From NCBI GenBank assembly GCA_900768535.1, contig CAAGDE010000115.1, positions 1 through 27,129 of the forward strand: a stretch of 27,129 nucleotides of DNA. The letters are read 5' to 3'. The DNA is from Clostridia bacterium. GTDB lineage: Bacteria; Bacillota; Clostridia; Oscillospirales; CAG-272. Made by a program: the position numbers and the translations under genes. A model generated the notes under the pieces. That model was not told the DNA's origin. It did no database searches and worked only from the letters and a program-made list of their open reading frames with translations. This document shows positions 1 to 6,048 of the stretch, in pieces (positions within the stretch are counted from its first letter, which is position 1; each line of letters opens with the position of its first letter).

Positions 1-18
1 CTTTCCGGTGCTTCAGTC

Positions 19-116
19 GGGGGTATGCCCTTCTCAGTGAAATTCTTTGGATTCCTAAACCTTTCTTCTAAGAAAGGTTTAGGCGGGGTTTGGGGCAGAG
101 CCCCAAGGTCTTCCCC
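19..116. repeat. Dispersed two-hairpin repeat, copy A1
   Basis: This 98-bp element is repeated in inverse orientation at 27025-27122 with one difference (position 38, T here). It contains a 14-bp stem with a 2-base loop (positions 54-83, CCTAAACCTTTCTT and its complement) and a second hairpin at 89-105 (TTGGGGC-AGA-GCCCCAA). The GGTCTT end (108-113) lies 3 bases from the stop codon of the isomerase gene. Neither hairpin is followed by a clear U-run in the gene direction, so it is not a textbook intrinsic terminator, although it could slow or end transcription. It belongs to the same family as the elements at 19858, 20098 and 24556. Confidence 0.9.
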
Positions 117-887
117 TCACTCTTCCAAAGACCTCAGGAAGCGGATACAGCGGCAGACCTCTTCGGGGCCGGTGGGGTTGAGACCTTCGGATTCGACGAC
201 GATGCGGACGCCGTTGCGGATTGCCCAATTGCGGACGCGGACAACGGGAGCCTGCCCTTCGCCCAGCGCTTTCCCCTCGACCGCATCGTGGACGTGCTCA
301 TAGTTCTTGCAGTCCGGCGCGGAGGGAATGCCGTCCTTGAGGTGGATGACGCGGATACGATCCCTGTGCGCCTCCAGGAATTCCACCGGATCAAGTCCCG
401 CGTTGAAAGCCCAGAAGGTGTCCACTTCCAGTTCAACATTTGTTTTTGCCAGCAGCTCCTCCTCTATGACCTTTCCGCAGGGGTTTTGGAAAAACTCCTT
501 GGAGTGGTTGTGGTAGCCGAGCGCAATGCCCGCCGCCGCCAGCTTCCCCTGTGCCTCGTTCAGGAGCGCGAGATTTGCCTCCAGTACGTCTTCGGGATCC
601 CACTTTGCACCGGGAACAATCAGATTGTCACAGCCGATTGCCTTGTGATACGCAATTGTCGCATCGATCCGATCCGGCTTCAGCTGATCAAGTCCGGTAT
701 GGGTTCCGGAGCAGATCAAGCCGTATTCATCCAGCCAAGCCTTCACATCCTCTGCGGGGTGATCGAAGAATCCGGCAAACTCCACATACCGGTAACCAAG
801 CTCCGCCACCGTCTTCAATGCTTTTTGCAGATCTTCCTTTGCCACATCCCGCACACTGTACATCTGAATTCCGTATTCCATCATCAT
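117..887 (-). CDS. Sugar phosphate isomerase/epimerase (xylose isomerase-like TIM barrel)
   Basis: The 256-residue product fits the single-domain TIM-barrel family (AP endonuclease 2 / xylose isomerase-like) that holds IolE and many sugar isomerases and epimerases; it should be cytosolic and metal dependent. Visible active-site motifs are YHNH (125-128), ELEVD (152-156), HLKDG (182-186) and ESEG (232-235), which supply the usual Glu/Asp/His metal ligands. The start is set at the first of three tandem ATG codons (887, 884, 881) because AAAGGA lies 4-10 bases upstream; the second ATG is equally possible. An in-frame TTG at 905 would put the ribosome site inside the gene and was not used. The gene has its own promoter and is monocistronic, with repeat A1 touching its stop. 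The substrate cannot be told from the sequence and no sugar transporter is adjacent. Confidence 0.85.
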   Translation of the reverse strand: MMMEYGIQMYSVRDVAKEDLQKALKTVAELGYRYVEFAGFFDHPAEDVKAWLDEYGLICSGTHTGLDQLKPDRIDATIAYHKAIGCDNLIVPGAKWDPEDVLEANLALLNEAQGKLAAAGIALGYHNHSKEFFQNPCGKVIEEELLAKTNVELEVDTFWAFNAGLDPVEFLEAHRDRIRVIHLKDGIPSAPDCKNYEHVHDAVEGKALGEGQAPVVRVRNWAIRNGVRIVVESEGLNPTGPEEVCRCIRFLRSLEE

Positions 888-923
888 TCCGTCCTTTCTC
901 CGCAATCCTGCGGCATCGGGAAT

Positions 924-952
924 ATCTTACCACATCAAATTGCTTTTTGCAA
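924..952 (-). promoter_or_regulatory. Promoter of the isomerase gene
   Basis: On the minus strand TTGCAA (947-952) is followed after 17 bases by TAAGAT (924-929). The spacer ends in TGTGG, the Gram-positive TRTGn extension of the -10 box. It lies between the Rrf2 gene stop (979) and the isomerase start (887), so the isomerase can be transcribed apart from the sulfur operon. Confidence 0.75.
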
Positions 953-978
953 GACATAAACAGCGCTGTGACAGACAA

Positions 979-1401
979 TTATTGCGTTTTTTCGGGATTT
1001 TCCTGCATCAGATCCGCAATCGTGATGCCGTCAAAAAAATCGTTGGTCAGTTTGTTGAAGCGGCTCCACATGGCAATGGTGCGGCAGCAGCCCGAACGCG
1101 TGCAGGGTGCCTCCCCGGTCAGGCAGGAGACCGGCGCCAGATCCCCCTCGGTCAGACGCAGGATCTCGCCCACGCGGTAATCCGCCGGCTTGCGCGTCAG
1201 GCGGTAGCCGCCGCCCTGTCCCTGCATCCCCTCCACCAGACCGTTCTTCACCAGAACCGGCATGATCTGCTCCATGTATTTTTTGGAGATTTCCAGCCGT
1301 CCGGCAATGTCCTTCATGGCGATATACTCCCCCGCGCGACCGTTTTCCGCCAGGTCGATCATCATCCGCAGGGCGTAGCGCCCCCTTGTCGATACCATCA
1401 T
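979..1401 (-). CDS. Rrf2-family transcription regulator with an IscR-like cysteine patch
   Basis: The 140-residue protein has the Rrf2 layout: an N-terminal winged helix-turn-helix starting VSTRGRYALRMM, a recognition region DIAGRLEISKKYMEQIM (31-47), the wing GGGYRL (63-68), then a dimer helix. Cys93, Cys100, Cys105 and Cys106 sit where IscR binds its [2Fe-2S] cluster (IscR spacing is CX5CX5C; here CX6CX4CC), so it could sense Fe-S or redox state. It is last in the cysK-pdxK-iscS-iscU-mnmA operon, and the Bacillus neighbourhood cymR-yrvO-trmU also pairs an Rrf2 regulator with a desulfurase and MnmA. CymR, however, lacks such a cysteine patch. The start at 1401 has GGGAGG six bases upstream, overlapping the mnmA stop region. 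Likely role (inferred): autorepressor of the operon through the two palindromes upstream of cysK. Confidence 0.88.
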   Translation of the reverse strand: MMVSTRGRYALRMMIDLAENGRAGEYIAMKDIAGRLEISKKYMEQIMPVLVKNGLVEGMQGQGGGYRLTRKPADYRVGEILRLTEGDLAPVSCLTGEAPCTRSGCCRTIAMWSRFNKLTNDFFDGITIADLMQENPEKTQ

Positions 1402-1416
1402 ATCGCGCCTCCCAAC

Positions 1417-2484
1417 TCAGCGGATCACTCCGCCGCCGACCACGGTGTCCCCATCGTACAGAACCACTGCCTGCCCGCGCGTGACCGCCCGTTGCGGCGC
1501 ATCGAACACCAGATGAAGCCGTCCCGGCGCCGGGACCGTTGCGGTCGCCCACGTCTCCGCCTGGCGGTAGCGCACCTTGGCTTTGACGCGCAGCGGGGCG
1601 GTCGGCTCATCGCAGGCTATCCAGTTCATGCCGTCCGCATCCAGCTCACGCGTGAACAGATCGGCGTTTCTCCCCAGCACCACCCGGTTCGTCTCCGGCT
1701 CAATCCGCACCACATAAAGCGGCTCCCCGGCGGCAATCCCCAGCCCCTTGCGCTGACCGAGCGTGTAGTGAATAATCCCCCGGTGCCGACCGAGCACGTG
1801 CCCGTCAAGGTCGACAAAATCCCCCGCCGGGTAGTCCCTCCCCCGGTAGCGGCAGATGAAGGCTGCATAATCCCCGTCCGGCACGAAGCAGATGTCCTGG
1901 CTGTCCGGCTTGTCCGCGTTGAAGAACCCCTGCTCCGCGGCAATGCGGCGTGCCTCCTCCTTGGCCATCCCGCCCAAGGGGAAGCACGTGTGCGCCAGCT
2001 GCTCCTGCGTCAGTGCATAGAGGACGTAACTCTGATCCTTCTCCGGCACCGCCGATTTTTTCAGCAGATACCGCTCCCCCGACCGCTCGATCCGTGCATA
2101 GTGCCCCGTGACCACGCAGTCACAGCCCAACTCCTGCGCACGGTGATAAAGCCGGTCGAATTTGAGATGCCGGTTGCAGTCAATGCAGGGATTCGGGGTC
2201 GCACCGGATTCATAGGCGCAGACAAAGCGCTCCATGACCTCGCGGCGGAAGTCGCCCGTAAAATTGAACACATAGTAAGGAATCCCCAGCCGGTGCGCCA
2301 CGCTCCGCGCGTCCTCGACATCGTCCAGCGAACAACAGGTTTTGCTCCGCTCCGCCTCCGGGGCAGCCTCGCCGGAGTACAGCTTCATCGTCACGCCGAT
2401 GCAGTCGTACCCCGCCTGCTTCATCAGATAAGCGGCGACAGAGGAATCCACGCCGCCGCTCATTGCGATCAATGCCTTACTCAT
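1417..2484 (-). CDS. mnmA: tRNA-specific 2-thiouridylase MnmA
   Basis: MnmA adenylates U34 of tRNA-Lys, tRNA-Glu and tRNA-Gln and replaces its 2-oxygen with sulfur supplied by a cysteine desulfurase. The 355-residue protein begins with the PP-loop SGGVDSS (9-15), which binds ATP. The catalytic cysteines are Cys100 in TPNPCIDC and Cys199 in DSQDICF, at almost the same positions as Cys102 and Cys199 of the E. coli enzyme. GHYA (127-130) is also conserved. The start is placed at MSKALIAMSGG (2484), whose ATG overlaps the iscU stop by 8 bases (ATGAGTAA), suggesting translational coupling; a ten-residue longer in-frame start at 2514 would lie deep in iscU. Being directly after iscS and iscU, it is the likely tRNA-side acceptor of this sulfur relay. 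Confidence 0.96.
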   Translation of the reverse strand: MSKALIAMSGGVDSSVAAYLMKQAGYDCIGVTMKLYSGEAAPEAERSKTCCSLDDVEDARSVAHRLGIPYYVFNFTGDFRREVMERFVCAYESGATPNPCIDCNRHLKFDRLYHRAQELGCDCVVTGHYARIERSGERYLLKKSAVPEKDQSYVLYALTQEQLAHTCFPLGGMAKEEARRIAAEQGFFNADKPDSQDICFVPDGDYAAFICRYRGRDYPAGDFVDLDGHVLGRHRGIIHYTLGQRKGLGIAAGEPLYVVRIEPETNRVVLGRNADLFTRELDADGMNWIACDEPTAPLRVKAKVRYRQAETWATATVPAPGRLHLVFDAPQRAVTRGQAVVLYDGDTVVGGGVIR

Positions 2485-2908
2485 GACAGTGCGGGCAGGA
2501 GTCACAGTCCGCAAACTTACAGGAATCGTAGGGGATGTGATTCCGGTCGTAGTAGTCCTTCACCGCCGCACGGATGGCTTCCTCGGCAAGCACCGAGCAG
2601 TGCATCTTGTGTGCCGGCAGACCGTCCAGGGCTTCCGCCACCGCCTTGTTGGAAAGCTCCAGCGCCTCGCTGACCGGCTTGCCCTTGATCATTTCGGTTG
2701 CCATGGAGCTGGAGGCGATTGCCGAGCCGCAGCCGAAGGTTTCGAATTTGACATCGGTGATGATATCGTTCTCGATCTTCAGATAAATCTTCATGATGTC
2801 GCCGCATTTCGCGTTTCCGACCTCGCCCACGCCGTCCGCGTTTTCGATGACCCCCACATTCCGGGGGTTCCGGAAGTGATCCATTACCTTATCGCTGTAC
2901 AGTGCCAT
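2477..2908 (-). CDS. iscU: Fe-S cluster scaffold protein IscU/NifU N-terminal type
   Basis: IscU holds a nascent [2Fe-2S] cluster built from sulfur delivered by IscS. The 143-residue protein shows the U-type start MALYSDKVMDHFRNPRNVG and the three cluster cysteines Cys35 (NAKCGD), Cys60 (TFGCGSA) and Cys104 (HKMHCSVL). Asp37 follows the first cysteine as in typical scaffolds. Residues past about 125 form an unusual cysteine-rich tail with Cys130, Cys135, Cys138 and Cys141 (CX4CX2CX2C) ending in CHE. The E. coli protein has no such tail. The start at 2908 has GGAG about 9 bases upstream, just after the iscS stop at 2923. The last codons overlap the mnmA start. Confidence 0.95.
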   Translation of the reverse strand: MALYSDKVMDHFRNPRNVGVIENADGVGEVGNAKCGDIMKIYLKIENDIITDVKFETFGCGSAIASSSMATEMIKGKPVSEALELSNKAVAEALDGLPAHKMHCSVLAEEAIRAAVKDYYDRNHIPYDSCKFADCDSCPHCHE

Positions 2909-2922
2909 TGTTCCTCACTCCT

Positions 2923-4116
2923 TTATTTCAGATAAAATTCCTTTTTCCCGCTGACCTTATCGCGCCACAGCGGGGACATATTCCGCAGATATTCCACCAC
3001 CGCAGGAATTTCGCGGAGCATATCGTCCACGTCCTCCCCGGTATTCGTCTCGCACAGGGACAGCCGGAGCGACCCGTGCGCGATTTCGTGCGGGTGCCCG
3101 ATGGCAAGCAGGACGTGGCTGGGATCCAGCGACCCGGAGGTGCACGCCGAGCCGGAGGACGCGCAGATGCCCTTTGCATCCAGCAGAAGCAGGAGGCTCT
3201 CCCCCTCGATCCCCTCAAAGCAGAAGTGCACATTGCCCGGCAGACGGTTGACGGGATCGCCGTTGAGCACCGAATGCGGGATCTTCGACAGCCCCGCGAT
3301 CAGCCGGTCGCGCAGAGCGGACACCTTGGCGGCGTTCTCCTCCATATGCCCGCAGGCATCGTCCAGCGCCGCCGCCATACCCATGATGGCAGGCAGATTC
3401 TCGGTTCCGGCGCGCTTGCCCCGCTCCTGCGCACCGCCCTCAATCAGGCTGATGAGCGGAATGCACCGCCGGCAGTAAAGGACACCGATGCCCTTCGGAC
3501 CGTGGAACTTATGCGCCGAGAGCGACAGCATATCGATGTTCTGCGTTGCCACATTGATGGGCAGGTGTCCCGCCGCCTGCACCGCGTCCGTGTGGAAGAT
3601 CACCCCTGCCGCGCGGCAGATTTTTCCGATTTCCGCAACCGGCAGAACCGAGCCGATCTCGTTGTTTGCGTACATCACCGTAACCAGGCAGGTATCCGGG
3701 CGGATGGCGGCTCTGACCTCCTCCGGCGTGATGTTGCCCGTGCGATGCACGTCCAGCAGCTCCACCTCAAAGCCGCGCGCCTTCAGCTTTTCCAGTGTAT
3801 GCAGGACGGCGTGATGCTCAAAAGCTGTGGAGATAATGTGCTTCTTTCCCTTTTTCTCTCCGATTGCCGCGGCGGACAGGATCGCCTGATTGTCCGCTTC
3901 GCTTCCGCCGGAGGTAAACGTGATTTCGCGCGGGGTACACCCCAGACGCTTTGCAATCCGCTCCCGCGCCGCCGTCAGCGCCTCGTTTGCCCGCTGTCCG
4001 ACCGAATGCAGGCTGGAAGGGTTCCCGTAGATCCGGTCCAGGTAAGGCAGCATCGCGTCAATGGCGACCCGGCTCATTTTTGTGGTTGCGGCATTATCCG
4101 CATAAATTTCTCTCAT
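2923..4116 (-). CDS. iscS: Cysteine desulfurase (IscS/NifS type)
   Basis: This PLP enzyme removes sulfur from L-cysteine as a persulfide and passes it on to scaffold and thiolation proteins. The 397-residue protein is a class V aminotransferase fold: the N-terminus YADNAATT, EHHAVL around residue 100, the PLP lysine Lys203 in SAHKFHGPKG, and the persulfide-forming Cys325 in SSGSACTSG, close to Cys328 of E. coli IscS. The ATG overlaps the pdxK stop codon (ATGA) and GAGAGG lies upstream inside pdxK. It sits between pdxK (cofactor supply) and iscU (sulfur acceptor). Similar proteins are named NifS or YrvO in Firmicutes; the iscU and mnmA neighbours indicate a double role in Fe-S assembly and tRNA thiolation. 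Confidence 0.95.
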   Translation of the reverse strand: MREIYADNAATTKMSRVAIDAMLPYLDRIYGNPSSLHSVGQRANEALTAARERIAKRLGCTPREITFTSGGSEADNQAILSAAAIGEKKGKKHIISTAFEHHAVLHTLEKLKARGFEVELLDVHRTGNITPEEVRAAIRPDTCLVTVMYANNEIGSVLPVAEIGKICRAAGVIFHTDAVQAAGHLPINVATQNIDMLSLSAHKFHGPKGIGVLYCRRCIPLISLIEGGAQERGKRAGTENLPAIMGMAAALDDACGHMEENAAKVSALRDRLIAGLSKIPHSVLNGDPVNRLPGNVHFCFEGIEGESLLLLLDAKGICASSGSACTSGSLDPSHVLLAIGHPHEIAHGSLRLSLCETNTGEDVDDMLREIPAVVEYLRNMSPLWRDKVSGKKEFYLK

Positions 4117-4961
4117 GGATTCGTCCTCTCTTCCCGGAGCAAACGGTACAGCTCCGGCAGCATTCCTTCAAATTTCACTCCGTACCAGTGGGCGGGGTCA
4201 TCCACCGTGTTCCGGATGCACGCCACCGTGAAGTCCGCCGCAAGCCTTGCCGCGTCCGCCACGCTTTTCCCGCCCATCATCGCTCCCGTGAATGCCGAAG
4301 CGTACACGTCGCCTGTTCCGTGACAGTTTTTTCCCACGCGCGCGTGCTCATAGTAATCCGTCCCGCCGTCCCGCACGACCAGAACCCCGGTTTTGTCCGG
4401 ACGGTAGCCGACACCGGTCAGAACCACCGTCCGGTCGCCCACCGCATCGGTCAGGCGAGCGGTCAGGTCCGCAATCCATGCCCGGTCGTAGGTCTCCCGG
4501 TACGTCACCCCGGCAAGCAGACACGCCTCGGTGATGTTCGGCAGCAGAATATCCGCCGTGCGGCAGAGCGACCGCATTTCATCGACAAACGCCGCATCAA
4601 ACGCCGGGTAAAGCCGCCCGAAATCCGCCATGGCAGGGTCAACGATCCGCACGGCGCCGTCCGCCAGGCTGGTTTTGATGATCTCCCGCACCTGTTCCAC
4701 CTGCCGCGCGCTTCCCAGGTATCCGGTATAGATTGCGTCAAACCGGATGCCCTCCTGCTCCCATGCGGCACGGATGCGCGGCATCTCGTCGGTCAGATCC
4801 AGCGACGTGAAATGCCGGAACGCCGTGTGCGTGGAGAGCAGTGCCGACGGGAGCACGCACGTCTCATGCCCGCAGACCGAAAGAATCGGCAGGGCGACCG
4901 TCAGGGAGCACTGCCCCACGCAGGAAATGTCCTGGACGGTCAGAATCCGCTTTGCCTCCAT
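4113..4961 (-). CDS. pdxK: Pyridoxal/pyridoxamine kinase
   Basis: The enzyme phosphorylates vitamin B6 vitamers to PLP or PMP with ATP. The 282-residue protein has the ribokinase-like fold of the PdxK/PdxY group: ILTVQDISCVGQCSL at the N-terminus, DPAMAD (108-113), the segment LLPNITEACLLAG (139-151) and the ATP/anion-hole motif NCHGTGD (212-218), with Asp218 as the catalytic base and a cysteine just before it as in several PdxK/ThiD enzymes. The start at MEAKRIL (4961) is 4 bases past the cysK stop; a 14-residue longer start at 5003 lies within cysK and is less likely. No good ribosome site is visible, so coupling to cysK is likely. Between two PLP enzymes (cysK and iscS) it plausibly makes their cofactor. 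PdxK versus PdxY cannot be decided here. Confidence 0.88.
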   Translation of the reverse strand: MEAKRILTVQDISCVGQCSLTVALPILSVCGHETCVLPSALLSTHTAFRHFTSLDLTDEMPRIRAAWEQEGIRFDAIYTGYLGSARQVEQVREIIKTSLADGAVRIVDPAMADFGRLYPAFDAAFVDEMRSLCRTADILLPNITEACLLAGVTYRETYDRAWIADLTARLTDAVGDRTVVLTGVGYRPDKTGVLVVRDGGTDYYEHARVGKNCHGTGDVYASAFTGAMMGGKSVADAARLAADFTVACIRNTVDDPAHWYGVKFEGMLPELYRLLREERTNP

Positions 4962-4965
4962 CGCG

Positions 4966-5898
4966 TCAGTCGGCAAACAGCGGCGTGGAAAGGTAGCGGT
5001 CACCGGTATCGGGCATCAGCACCACCACGGTCTTTCCGGCGTTTTCGGGTCTTTTCGCCAGCCCGATCGCCGCCCACAGCGCCGCGCCGGAGGAGATTCC
5101 GACCAGAACCCCCTCGCGCTTGCCCATCAGCTTTCCGGTCGCAAACGCGTCCCCGTTCGAAACGGTGACGATCTCATCATAGATCTTCGTATCCAGCACC
5201 GCCGGGACAAAGCCTGCGCCGATGCCCTGAATCTGATGCGCTCCCGCAACACCGGTGGACAGCACCGCCGAGGTTGCCGGCTCGACCGCAACGATCTTCA
5301 CCTCCGGCTTTTTCTCCTTTAGGTACCGCCCCACACCGGTCACGGTGCCGCCGGTTCCCACACCGGCAACGAAGATATCCACCTTGCCGTCCGTATCCGC
5401 GTAAATTTCGGGTCCGGTCGTCTCATAGTGCGCCTGCGGGTTGGATGGATTGACAAACTGCCCCGGAAGGAAGGCATTCGGAATCTCCCGTGCCAGCTCA
5501 TCCGCCTTTGCAATCGCGCCCTTCATGCCCTTTGCCCCCTCGGTGAGGACCAGCTCCGCGCCGTATGCCTTCATCAGCTGTCTGCGCTCGACCGACATGG
5601 TCTCCGGCATGACGATGATGATGCGGTATCCCCTTGCGGCGGCAACCGAACAGAGCCCGATGCCGGTATTTCCGGAGGTCGGCTCGATGATGACCGAATC
5701 CTTTGTCAGCTTTCCGGCGCGCTCGGCATCGTCCAGCATCTTTTTCGCAACCCGATCCTTGACCGACCCGGCGGGGTTGAAATATTCCAGCTTGGCAAGC
5801 AGCTTTGCCTGCAGACCAAATTCCTTTTCAATATGCGTCAGCTCCAGAAGCGGCGTTTTTCCGATCAGCTGATCCGCGGAAGTGTAAATGTTTGACAT
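4966..5898 (-). CDS. cysK: Cysteine synthase A (O-acetylserine sulfhydrylase)
   Basis: CysK makes L-cysteine from O-acetylserine and sulfide. The 310-residue protein is a fold-type II PLP enzyme of normal family length. Landmarks: PLP lysine Lys47 in NPAGSVKDR, the substrate loop TSGNTG (74-79), the phosphate-binding GTGGT, GISSGAA and the C-terminal GDRYLST. The start at 5898 has AAGGAG (plus-strand 5906-5911) 7 bases upstream. It is the first gene of the six-gene sulfur operon and follows a near-consensus promoter with two palindromic sites. In Bacillus, CysK binds the Rrf2 regulator CymR as a co-sensor of cysteine; since an Rrf2 gene ends this operon, a comparable interaction is possible but unproven. 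The O-acetylserine supplier cysE is also in this window, in another operon. Confidence 0.96.
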   Translation of the reverse strand: MSNIYTSADQLIGKTPLLELTHIEKEFGLQAKLLAKLEYFNPAGSVKDRVAKKMLDDAERAGKLTKDSVIIEPTSGNTGIGLCSVAAARGYRIIIVMPETMSVERRQLMKAYGAELVLTEGAKGMKGAIAKADELAREIPNAFLPGQFVNPSNPQAHYETTGPEIYADTDGKVDIFVAGVGTGGTVTGVGRYLKEKKPEVKIVAVEPATSAVLSTGVAGAHQIQGIGAGFVPAVLDTKIYDEIVTVSNGDAFATGKLMGKREGVLVGISSGAALWAAIGLAKRPENAGKTVVVLMPDTGDRYLSTPLFAD

Positions 5899-5912
5899 GG
5901 TGCTTCTCCTTT

Positions 5913-5931
5913 ACCTATCAAAGCAGTAGGT
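5913..5931. promoter_or_regulatory. Operator candidate 2 (ACCTA-N9-TAGGT)
   Basis: This second copy of the same palindrome has identical arms and spacer length. Its centre is 45 bp from that of candidate 1, just downstream of the predicted transcription start and directly next to the AAGGAG of cysK. Two identical sites around one promoter are unlikely by chance. Confidence 0.72.
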
Positions 5932-5942
5932 TTTACGCTTAT

Positions 5943-5971
5943 ATGATACCACACTTTACCTACCTTGTCAA
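5943..5971 (-). promoter_or_regulatory. Promoter of the cysK sulfur operon
   Basis: The minus strand reads TTGACA (5966-5971), 17 bases, TATCAT (5943-5948), with TGTGG just before the -10 box. The predicted leader is only about 38 bases, too short for a T-box or SAM riboswitch, so control should be at transcription initiation. Confidence 0.88.
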
Positions 5972-5976
5972 TAGGT
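5958..5976. promoter_or_regulatory. Operator candidate 1 (ACCTA-N9-TAGGT)
   Basis: A palindrome with 5-bp arms and a 9-base spacer covers the entire -35 box of the cysK promoter. On the minus strand it is followed by AAAG, as is operator candidate 2. A dimer bound here would block RNA polymerase. The likely binder, by context, is the Rrf2 protein at 979-1401. Confidence 0.72.
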
Positions 5977-6002
5977 AATTGCGCAGTTTCGCATTTTTAG
6001 GC

Positions 6003-6040
6003 AAAAAAGACACGTGGCGATTTTCCGCGTGTCTTTTTTT
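6003..6040. terminator. Bidirectional intrinsic terminator after the glycosidase gene
   Basis: GACACGTGG and CCGCGTGTC form a 9-bp stem (one G-U) with a 7-base loop, flanked by six A on the left and seven T on the right, so it works on either strand. It lies 9 bases past the glycosidase stop (6049) and upstream of the sulfur operon promoter, insulating the two units. Confidence 0.88.
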
Positions 6041-6048
6041 GTTGATTT

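Noticed and set aside
54..105. Repeat A as an ordinary intrinsic terminator
   Set aside because: Neither stem has a following U-run in the gene direction, and related copies lie in 5' leaders, so a terminator role alone does not fit.
1417..2514. Longer start for mnmA
   Set aside because: The ten extra residues would lie inside iscU and precede the normal MnmA start MSKALIAMSGG; the overlapping ATG at 2484 fits the family.
940..2673. A 577-codon plus-strand open frame opposite mnmA and the Rrf2 gene
   Set aside because: It has no domain, no ribosome site, and lies opposite two well-supported genes.
5899..5942. Riboswitch or T-box before cysK
   Set aside because: The predicted leader is under 45 bases, too short for these elements; the palindromes explain control better.
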